20,434 nucleotides of DNA from a virus. Under the pieces are notes generated by a model. It was not told the DNA's origin. It searched no databases and saw only the letters and a list, made by a program, of their open reading frames with translations. This document shows, piece by piece, positions 1 to 7,500 of this stretch. The DNA is taken from IMG/VR virus record IMGVR_UViG_3300020160_000096, positions 1 to 20,434 of that record; one strand, written 5' to 3'. Both the position numbers and the translations under genes were made by a program. The number at the start of each line of letters is the position of its first letter. Within the stretch, counting starts at the first letter, position 1.

Positions 1-284
1 CATATAAGAAAGTTGGCATAGCCAAGAAAGATGAACAGAGAGCGTACCTCTCTGAGTTTGACGAGATACAAGCATATGCGCATTGTGTGTATCTAGATTT
101 TAAAATGCGCAGACCCAGAGTAGACATCAACACCCTGTTGAGTCGTTATAAAAAGAAACGAGATTCTTCTACTCTTCACTTCTTCTTAAAGACGTTTGAT
201 TACGATTTAAGAAACAACATGGCCACTCGAAAGATCATAGATCAAATCGGTAAATGGGATCGTAAATACAACCGAATGACTTGA
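1..284 (+). CDS. Hypothetical phage protein, 5'-truncated
   Basis: The reading frame is open from base 3 to the TGA at 282-284, with no upstream stop, so the true start lies outside the window. About 93 residues are visible. The fragment is charged, rich in Lys, Arg, Asp and Tyr, and has no signal peptide or membrane segment. A GTG at 87 could start a 65-aa product, but the continuous upstream frame and its normal composition argue for truncation by the window edge. I do not recognise the family and assign no function. The gene ends 32 bases before the next one, and that gap holds a late-promoter-like box and a hairpin. Confidence 0.6.
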   Translation, partial: YKKVGIAKKDEQRAYLSEFDEIQAYAHCVYLDFKMRRPRVDINTLLSRYKKKRDSSTLHFFLKTFDYDLRNNMATRKIIDQIGKWDRKYNRMT

Positions 285-316
285 CCTAAATAGTTGATTA
301 TTGTAAGATCAACTAT
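285..316 (+). promoter_or_regulatory. Late-promoter-like box plus hairpin abutting a start codon
   Basis: CCTAAATA at 285-292 matches six of eight positions of the T4 late-promoter box TATAAATA. A perfect inverted repeat with arms at 290-298 and 308-316 and a 9-base loop (299-307) overlaps it and ends one base before the ATG at 317. If transcribed, the hairpin would cover the place where a ribosome binding site should be, and no good Shine-Dalgarno sequence is visible. The promoter reading is inference; the inverted repeat is seen directly. Confidence 0.45.
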
Positions 317-1696
317 ATGGCATACAAATATCCTGAAATGGCTTTAACAGCCAAGAACATATCAGACTTTCTTAAGAAGAAAGGTGCTGGTGCTTCTGTA
401 AAAACATCTAGATATCAGACTCAGATTAAGTCTGTGGAAGTAGCACATCCAGGAACTTTAGAAGATCTTTTAAAATCTTCTGGTATAAAAGGTAAGTTAA
501 CTGATATTAGCGCAACCGATGAGAAGGCAATCTCTGGTAAGTATAAAGCAAAATTACTGACACTCACTACAGCAATTGCTGAGTGTAAGACTGGTGCTAC
601 CTGTTTTATTCTAAATACATTTACTGAGAAGGGTACTCTCAAGACTAAAGATTTAGCACCAGAGAAATTAAATTTAACTATTGCTTCTGGGTATACTGAT
701 ATTGCTAAATTTGATAAGGCTGTGTATGCTGGTATCGATAATCTTAAAGTTGGAGCAGATATCAAAACTGTTTTAACAGAATTGTATAGATCTATTGTTG
801 ATAATAAGACTACCAAAGATAGCATTACAATGAACGCTGCAGCCAAGAAAGCAATGGTCTCAGTTAAGCCACAAGATCGTCAAGCAATCGGTAAAGACTT
901 CGGTGAAATTCTATCACTTCGTTGGTATCTAACTCAACCACATGGTAAGGGTTGGACGAAGTTTGGATTCTCTGTTATCAGTAACGAAGCATTAGTTGAT
1001 TTTTATCTTGATAAAAAGGTTGGCACTAAATCTGTTCACGTTGATGTATCTGCTAAATTCGAAGCAGGTGCTGCTCCATCAATTGGTGCTATTGTTGATA
1101 ACATCGGTAAAGTTTATAAGACACCAACTGCAGAAGAAAAAAAAGCCATCGGAGTTTTACAGGCTTTGGCTGGTGCTGACGATAATACTTCTACAAAAAT
1201 TCTTAAAGCATTTGAGACTTTAAAGTTACCATCTTACACTACTCTTAAATCTATAGTTGGTGCTAAAGGCACATTTACTATTGCAGATGTATCTGCAGCT
1301 ATACAGAAGATAGCAACGGCAAGTAAAACCCCAGCTAACAGAATCAAGATGTTCAATACAGAATATGCTCCAATGTACGAATCGTTGGGTAAGAATGCTA
1401 GTCCAGATTCATTAGCTGTAGTCTTTAGCACTCCAACTTATAAAAAATACTATTCTTTAATCTTAGCCCCAATGGGATATGCTTTAGTCGAGTATATGAA
1501 TAAGAATAAGATCTATCAAGAAATCTTAAATAACATTAGTAGAGAGATGAAGACCGAACAGGTCTATCTAAACTTTGTGGGTGACTCGATGACCTTCTCT
1601 AAGAAGTTGTTTTCTAACGCTGAATTTAAGTTTGCATATGGAGCCAATGCCAAGGATTCCGACAATACAGGTATAAAGTTCTCGATGAAACATTGA
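317..1696 (+). CDS. Hypothetical phage protein, 459 aa, weak PD-(D/E)XK-like signature
   Basis: This is a soluble, Lys/Ala-rich protein without signal peptide or membrane segment. Function is unknown. The centre (about residues 190-255) has an order of elements seen in restriction-endonuclease-like folds: E197 in FGEIL, a strand ending in L-V-D228-F-Y, then V-D243-V-S-A-K247 followed by a Gly/Ala/Pro/Ser-rich turn (GAAPSI). In a classical site the residue two before Lys would be Asp or Glu; here it is Ser245, so the match is imperfect. The C-terminal half is Ala/Thr/Lys-rich with no recognisable motif. The start at 317 gives a normal phage N-terminus (MAYKYPEM). The downstream late promoter begins directly after the stop, so this gene is probably a separate unit from the late operon. 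Alternatives are a virion structural protein or an internal protein. Confidence 0.7.
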   Translation: MAYKYPEMALTAKNISDFLKKKGAGASVKTSRYQTQIKSVEVAHPGTLEDLLKSSGIKGKLTDISATDEKAISGKYKAKLLTLTTAIAECKTGATCFILNTFTEKGTLKTKDLAPEKLNLTIASGYTDIAKFDKAVYAGIDNLKVGADIKTVLTELYRSIVDNKTTKDSITMNAAAKKAMVSVKPQDRQAIGKDFGEILSLRWYLTQPHGKGWTKFGFSVISNEALVDFYLDKKVGTKSVHVDVSAKFEAGAAPSIGAIVDNIGKVYKTPTAEEKKAIGVLQALAGADDNTSTKILKAFETLKLPSYTTLKSIVGAKGTFTIADVSAAIQKIATASKTPANRIKMFNTEYAPMYESLGKNASPDSLAVVFSTPTYKKYYSLILAPMGYALVEYMNKNKIYQEILNNISREMKTEQVYLNFVGDSMTFSKKLFSNAEFKFAYGANAKDSDNTGIKFSMKH

Positions 1697-1700
1697 GGAT

Positions 1701-1708
1701 TATAAATA
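1701..1708 (+). promoter_or_regulatory. T4-type late promoter box TATAAATA
   Basis: An exact TATAAATA lies in the 39-base gap between genes. In T4 this box is recognised by the late sigma factor gp55 with gp33, and transcription starts a few bases downstream. The next ATG (1736) is 27 bases beyond the box, leaving room for a short leader. It would drive the tightly coupled genes from 1736 to 8010. A second A/T-rich element, TATAAT at 1713-1718, could act as a host-type -10 box. Confidence 0.6.
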
Positions 1709-1735
1709 AGATATAATACTATACAGATGGATTAA

Positions 1736-2485
1736 ATGAAAGATTACAAACAATTATTAAAAGAACTCCCATCTAAAACGGTAGTTCTAGCCTGTGGTAA
1801 GTTTAACCCTCCAAACGTGGGACATGAACTTATTGTAAAGGCTGTCAAAGCACTGGCTGAGCAACGTAGCGCAGACCACGTAATCTATGCATCCACTGTT
1901 AGCGATGCGAAAAAGAATCCACTATTAGTAGAAAAGAAACTTCAGTATTTGAATCTGATTTTTCCAAAGACCAACTTTGTCGAATCTGAAAAGAATTTGG
2001 TAGACATCGTTAAGAGTCTAAAGGAAAGTTATTCAAATATTATTTTAGTGACTGGCGCAGAAGTTCCACGAGCACTAAAGAAATATAATTTAACTGTTAT
2101 CAATACTGGAGAAAGCGATCCAGACGAATCTGAGAATATTCGTTCATTTGCTTCTAAAGGATTGTATGAACAGTTTAAGAAAGCACTACCATCATCTATT
2201 AGAGATCTTGATAGTCGCAGATTAATGAATGACATAAGAACTGGTCTTGGGTTAGATATAATCAAAGAACAGATCAATCTAGTCAAAGACGATATTCGTG
2301 AGATGTATCATTCAGGTGCAATCTTCAATGTCGGAGAAATTGTTGAGTCTAATGGTAAGAAGTATGAGATTGTTAAGCGTGGTTCAAATCATCTACTACT
2401 AAAAGAAGACTCTGGTAAATTAGTATCTAAATGGATACAAGATGTTAAAATAATTACATTTAAAGAACACATAAAAAATGGATGA
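1736..2485 (+). CDS. Cytidylyltransferase-like nucleotidyltransferase with capsid-leader-like N-terminus
   Basis: The 249-aa protein has a Rossmann-type nucleotidyltransferase domain. The nucleotide-binding signature is G21-K-F-N-P-P-N27-V-G-H30, a variant of the HxGH motif with Asn in place of the first His. Residues around 118-128 contain T-G-E-S-D-P-D, matching S-G-E-R-D-P-D in the N-terminal domain of the 1158-aa protein downstream; the two are paralogues. The second signature (ISSTxxR, seen as SASKMR in the paralogue) reads FASKGLY here, so the Arg is missing and activity is uncertain. The C-terminal part, about 190-240, looks like a small beta domain (VGEIVESNGKKYEIVKRG). The first ten residues, M-K-D-Y-K-Q-L-L-K-E, resemble the T4 IPIII capsid-targeting leader and end in L-K-E. 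The last residues, ITFKEHIKNG, resemble the leader of a later gene. Substrate unknown. Confidence 0.75.
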   Translation: MKDYKQLLKELPSKTVVLACGKFNPPNVGHELIVKAVKALAEQRSADHVIYASTVSDAKKNPLLVEKKLQYLNLIFPKTNFVESEKNLVDIVKSLKESYSNIILVTGAEVPRALKKYNLTVINTGESDPDESENIRSFASKGLYEQFKKALPSSIRDLDSRRLMNDIRTGLGLDIIKEQINLVKDDIREMYHSGAIFNVGEIVESNGKKYEIVKRGSNHLLLKEDSGKLVSKWIQDVKIITFKEHIKNG

Positions 2486-2924
2486 ACTAAAAACAGCAAT
2501 CAAAGTCCTGTTGGCAAATACAACAGTGATGTACTACAAGGCTCATCAATTTCATTGGAACATTGAGGGTATAGAGTTCACTCAATTCCACGAATTCTTT
2601 GGAGATCTGTATACTGATGTATATGCATCTGTAGATCCAATCGCTGAACTGCTACGTAAGTTAGATGATTATGCTCCAGTAAGTTTAGATGAATTATTCA
2701 AGTATAAAACATTACAGGAAGAGACTACCAGAGTAGAACTTCTTTCTGATATTCTGGCTAGTCTTATCAAGGCGAATGAGGAAGTCTTGGCTAGCCTAAA
2801 TAAAGTGTTCACTATTGCAAATGCAGACAAACAACAAGGTGTTTGTAATTTTATTGCCGATAGAATAGATACACACCAGAAGCATGCATGGTTCTTACGT
2901 GCTTCTGCCAAGAAAATAGGATAA
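2478..2924 (+). CDS. dps: Dps-like mini-ferritin
   Basis: This 148-aa protein belongs to the Dps/ferritin-like family, which forms dodecameric cages that oxidise and store iron and protect DNA from Fenton chemistry. The signature H-Q-F-H26-W-N-I-E-G is followed by H38, then D53 and E57 in VDPIAELLR. These occupy the positions of the Listeria Dps ferroxidase ligands His31, His43, Asp58 and Glu62; the Asp47 position is Gly42 with Asp43 beside it. Length is slightly below the usual 155-170, and the Lys-rich N-terminal DNA-binding tail of E. coli Dps is absent. The ATG overlaps the upstream gene by eight bases, which suggests coupled translation from the late promoter at 1701. It has no clear capsid leader. 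A role late in infection is inferred from its position among packaged or structural genes. Family assignment is confident; the biological role is not. Confidence 0.9.
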   Translation: MDELKTAIKVLLANTTVMYYKAHQFHWNIEGIEFTQFHEFFGDLYTDVYASVDPIAELLRKLDDYAPVSLDELFKYKTLQEETTRVELLSDILASLIKANEEVLASLNKVFTIANADKQQGVCNFIADRIDTHQKHAWFLRASAKKIG

Positions 2925-2927
2925 TAA

Positions 2928-3299
2928 ATGTTTTCATTTAAAGAATATCTCGAAGAAAGAAATAAGTCAGGATGCACCTGCTGGACAGGTTACAAACGTA
3001 AACCTGGAACTAAACCATGCGCTGAAGGTTCATGCATTAAAGAATCAGCAGTTGACGCTAAAGGACATAAAAGTTCTACTGGTGGTCTAACTCAAAAGGG
3101 ACGTGATGCATATAATGCCAAGGGTGCTAATTTACAAGCACCAGTGACAACACCTCCATCAGAATTAAAAGCTGGTAGCAAAGCAGCTAATCGTCGTAAA
3201 TCTTTCTGTGCTCGCATGGGTGGTATGGAAGGTCCAATGAAGAAACCAAATGGCGAACCAAGTCGCAAAGCACTTGCACTTAGAAAATGGAACTGCTAA
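2928..3299 (+). CDS. DUF6321-like small Cys/Lys-rich phage protein
   Basis: This is a 123-aa basic protein. The N-terminal part carries a cysteine cluster (C17-T-C19-W, then C31 and C36) that could bind a metal. The C-terminal half is highly conserved in aquatic T4-like phages: GGLTQKGRDAYN, then APVTTPPSELKAGSKAANRR, and the terminal ALRKWNC. I recognise the pattern as DUF6321; its function is unknown. The first ten residues, M-F-S-F-K-E-Y-L-E-E, match the spacing of the T4 capsid-targeting leader and end in L-E-E, a gp21-type cleavage tripeptide. If cut there, a basic mature peptide would be released into the head. It starts three bases after the Dps stop, and its stop overlaps the next ATG (TAATG). 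Confidence 0.8.
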   Translation: MFSFKEYLEERNKSGCTCWTGYKRKPGTKPCAEGSCIKESAVDAKGHKSSTGGLTQKGRDAYNAKGANLQAPVTTPPSELKAGSKAANRRKSFCARMGGMEGPMKKPNGEPSRKALALRKWNC

Positions 3300-4537
3300 T
3301 GAAATCATTTTTAACATATTTAAAAGAAGAAAAAGATGCCCTTGGCCATGGCTCAGATGCTGGTGATAAATTAAAACACATTACTCATGCTGAGGATCGT
3401 CCACTGATGCATGGCCACGAAGGTTTTGAGCATGCACATGGGGCATTAATGTCTGCGCATGAGCACACAAAGGCTGGCAATAACAGTAGTAAATTAACAA
3501 TGAAGTTTGATGGTTCACCTTCAGTTGTTTTTGGCCACCACCCAAGTAATGGTAAATTCTTTGTTGGAACAAAAGGTGCTTTTAATAAAGATCCAAAGAT
3601 TAATCATACAGAAGCTGACATCGATAAGAATCATGGACATGCTCCAGGTCTAGCAACTAAACTAAAAGCAGCACTACAGCATCTACCAAAAGTGACACCA
3701 AAGAAAGGTGTTTATCAAGGTGACATTATGCACTCTGAAGGTGATGTCGAGCATGATAAAAAAGCAGGCACTGCCAAATTTACTCCAAATACAATCTCTT
3801 ATACTGCCAAAGGCGATGAAGCAAAGAAAGCAGCAGGATCAAAATTCGGTGTTGCTGTTCATCAAAAGTATGAGCACAAAGAAGGTGCTGACAAGAAATC
3901 TTTAGAATCAATGCATGTAACTCCACATCCTGATAATCATAACTTCGGTGATCATAAAGACGTACATCTTAAGACTGCTAACCATGACACTTCTAAAGTT
4001 AATTATCCTAAAGAAGCACAAGACCAATTTCACAAACACATGGCTGCTGCCAAAGAAATTCATGATACTCATGGTCACAAGATGTATGATGCTGTTCATC
4101 CAGCCCACAAAGGTGATGCAGGACATTTGGCTTCTTACATCAATCATACAGTTAAGACAGATACAGATCCAACTGCAAAGGGTTTACAATCCCACGTTAC
4201 TGCTCATCACGAAAAGAAAGCAGCAAGTGTTAAGTCTGATGCTGCAAAAGCAAAACATACTGGTGAAGGTGCGTCACAGGTAGCACACATCGAAGCAAAC
4301 AAAGATCATTACGATAATCTATTGGCTTCTCATAGTCATTTGGCCAAAGCAAAAGATACATTAGTTAAAAGTTTAAATACTCATACTGGTGGATTAGATC
4401 ACCATATTGGTGATAACAAAACAGATCCCGAAGGATTTGTTGTTAATCATGAACACAATGGTAAAGAAGAGCCAACTAAATTAGTTAATCGTAAAGAGTT
4501 TAGTAAAGCCAACCTATTAAAAGTATACAAAAAATGA
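3299..4537 (+). CDS. His-rich DUF6267-like protein with ligase-type nucleotidyltransferase motifs
   Basis: I choose the ATG at 3299 (412 aa) over the one at 3287 because it forms a TAATG overlap with the upstream stop and gives the leader M-K-S-F-L-T-Y-L-K-E, like its neighbours. About 47 of 412 residues are His by hand count. The motif order of covalent nucleotidyltransferases (DNA/RNA ligases, capping enzymes) is visible: motif I K69-F-D-G72; a motif III-like Y139-Q-G-D142; motif IV-like E378-G-F-V-V; motif V-like K394-L-V with R398/K399. A long His/Lys/Ala-rich helical insert lies between motifs III and IV. The overall family resembles DUF6267, common in aquatic T4-like phages. In ligases K69 would be the adenylated lysine; whether this protein ligates anything is inference. 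Its stop overlaps the next start (ATGA). Confidence 0.75.
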   Translation: MKSFLTYLKEEKDALGHGSDAGDKLKHITHAEDRPLMHGHEGFEHAHGALMSAHEHTKAGNNSSKLTMKFDGSPSVVFGHHPSNGKFFVGTKGAFNKDPKINHTEADIDKNHGHAPGLATKLKAALQHLPKVTPKKGVYQGDIMHSEGDVEHDKKAGTAKFTPNTISYTAKGDEAKKAAGSKFGVAVHQKYEHKEGADKKSLESMHVTPHPDNHNFGDHKDVHLKTANHDTSKVNYPKEAQDQFHKHMAAAKEIHDTHGHKMYDAVHPAHKGDAGHLASYINHTVKTDTDPTAKGLQSHVTAHHEKKAASVKSDAAKAKHTGEGASQVAHIEANKDHYDNLLASHSHLAKAKDTLVKSLNTHTGGLDHHIGDNKTDPEGFVVNHEHNGKEEPTKLVNRKEFSKANLLKVYKK

Positions 4538-7500
4538 TTACATTTAAAGAAGCCAAAGATGCAGGTGGTCATGGGTCTGAAAAACACCATGCCATGGTAT
4601 TCGGTCGCATGAATCCAGTAACTTCTGGTCATGAAGCTGTTGTTAAAAAGATGCATGATGTTGCCAAAGAACATGGTGCTGGTCATTCTTTAATTGTTTC
4701 TCATAGTCAAGATGCTAAAAAGAATCCTCTCTCTGCAGATCAAAAAGTTAATCATGCAAAGAATGCATTTCCAGGAACTAATGTTTCATCTTCTAGTAAA
4801 GAAAAGCCAACTATCCTACATCATGCTGCAGAGTTACACAAACAAGGTGTAACTCACTTACATGTAGTTGCTGGTTCTGATCGTCATAAAGATATGCATG
4901 ATCTACTACATAAGTATAATGGGCAAGATTCTGGCCATGGTCACTACAAATTTAAAAAGATAACAGTACATTCTTCTGGTGAGAGAGATCCAGATGCAGA
5001 CGGTACTGAAGGAATGTCTGCAAGTAAAATGCGTGAGCATGCAGCATCTGGTAATAAAGCAGAGTTTCATAAAGGAACACCATCATCAATGAAACCAGAA
5101 CATAAAGATGCAATGTACAACGATGTGCGTAAAGGTATGGGTATTAAGGAAGAACTTAAAACATATAAAGATCTTATGGAAGACAGTTATCTAAGTAAAC
5201 TTATTTCTCGTCACCGACGTGGAGAAAAATTAGCAGCAAACGAACAAGAATTAGTTACATCTTCTTTAAAAAGAAGTAAACTATATGGTAAGTCTAAAAA
5301 TGCAATTAGTTCTGAAGTTAAAGAACACTATGAACAGATTTTAGAAACTATCGATGAGGCATTAACTGCTGTTGATAAAGGTGAGTACGATTACGAAGGA
5401 CAGATGGCTCGCACTCAGTTGCAAACTACTCTACGTAATTGTGAGGATTTGATTGATATGATCAAAGATAATGATAATATGCCAGAGTGGGTTCAGTCTA
5501 AAATTACATTGGCTCAAGATTATATCACTACTGTTAGAGATTATCTACAATCCAAAGAAGAATTAGGTGAGTCTGTTTCTGAGTTAAACAAACATATCTC
5601 GGATTTCTCTAAAGGTGTAAAGTCTTCATCTGCAAAACAAAGCACATACAAACGTGATAACAAACCAATTCATAATATGAAGCATGTTGAAACAGAGTCA
5701 GATCACCAAGCAGTCTTTAAACATCTACAAAAGATGGGTTACAAAAAGACTTCTGGTTATGATTCAAAACCACATGAGTTTGATATGCATCACAATCGTG
5801 AAGAGATGACATCAAAGAGTGACCCAGTTCACCACGCATCTGGTATTTCTGCCCATGTTGAAAAAGAACATGGTGGTAAGACTAAAGTTCACTTTACTCA
5901 TCGTCATATTAAAGAAGAACAAATTGATGAGATCAGTGGTATGACTACCAGAAGTTATATGCAAAAAGCAAGAACTCAGCTAAGCAATATTGAAGTTGGT
6001 CGTCGTAGTACTGGAGACAAAAACTTTGGAGCCGAGAAAGCAAGACGCAGAGCAAACACGTTAAACAAGATTGCTGATAAAACAGACTCAAGGGCAGTTC
6101 GTGATCAACTACACAAAGCAACTGAATTTGTTAAAGAAGAACAGATCGATGAACTATCCACTAATCTTCTAGCAAGATATAAAACAGCTGCAGGTGCTTC
6201 TGCTAAAGCAGCGGATGCATCTGGTAACTATGCTAAAGGCGACAAGCGTTTCAAAGGCATCAACAAAGCAACAAACAAACAGTTTGATAATGATCTAAAG
6301 AAACACAATCAAGTCAAAGAAGAAACTCACGATCAGCAAGCCGATCGTGTGAAACAATTGAAGAAGTTTAAAGACATGATGGCTGGTATGAAATTAGATG
6401 AAGTAAAAACTGGTAATCCAGGATTCGGTTATCATGGCCAACACCAAACAACACATAATGGTGATGATGCATATGAAAAGATTCATGCTCATGTTAAAAG
6501 TTTGACTGATAGTGATGACAAAACTGTAAAGCATTATCTTGATTCTGCTCATGGTCGTCACTTAGTTGGTCATGAAGATAATCATGACCACATTAAAAAA
6601 GACTTCAAGAAATTTAGTAAGTATTATCGTCCAGAAATGCATGAAGGAACTCTGCAACCATCAGGTACAGATAAAATAGAAACGGCTGGCAGTCCAGTGT
6701 CAGATATTGGAACACAAAAATTAAAGGTAACCAAAGTGAAATCATTTAAATTTTTTACAGCTGAACAGGTTCAGCCGATTCAAGAAGCATCAGTTAAATC
6801 TGAGAAACATAGCTGGGGTAAGATGATGACTGTTCATCATGGAGCCAGCCATTCATATCCTTTACATCCAGAACATCAAGAAGCAATCAGAAATTTGAAA
6901 CATGGTGAAAAAACTTCTTTCAAAGATGAAACTGGTGCTAAAGTAAATGTTCATCGTGATGTTGAAGATGTTCACTTTTCTTCTAATAAGACAGCTACTA
7001 AGACTACAGTTCCTCATAGTCATTTTAGCGAAGAACATGAATTAGATGAAAAACTAATTGGTGGACAAAAGAATCTAGACAAGAATAAGAATGGTAAACT
7101 TGATAAAAAAGACTTCGAGTTACTCCAAAAAGAAAATGCACCAGTTGCTCCAGTTCCTGATAAAAAGTATATCAAAGGAACACCTGAGAACAAAGCACTC
7201 AAAGCAGCACGTAAACCAATCAATGGTATGCCAACAAATGTAAAAGAAGCAGTTTACCAAAACAAAACAACTGGAGAGATTGTTGATACTGGCAAAAAAG
7301 AAGATCCTCCTTTCGATGGTCCATACAAATCTACTTTTAAGAAACCAAATAATCCAAGTCGTACAGGTATGGATTCAGCACGTGCATTAGCACAACGTGC
7401 TATTGGTAAGGTTAAAGAAAAAGCCATTAAAGAAGATAACGAACAACTCGATGAAGTTAATCATCGTGAGTTTGCTTCACAAGGTAAGATGCATCCAGAC

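Noticed and set aside
421-846. Long open frame on the minus strand, 141 aa
   Set aside because: It lies fully inside the 459-aa gene, has no overlap signal or ribosome binding site and shows the hydrophobic composition expected of an antisense shadow of a Lys/Thr-rich gene.
3287-3298. ATG at 3287 as start of the DUF6267-like gene
   Set aside because: It adds only M-E-L-L, overlaps the previous gene further and hides the leader M-K-S-F; the TAATG start at 3299 is better.
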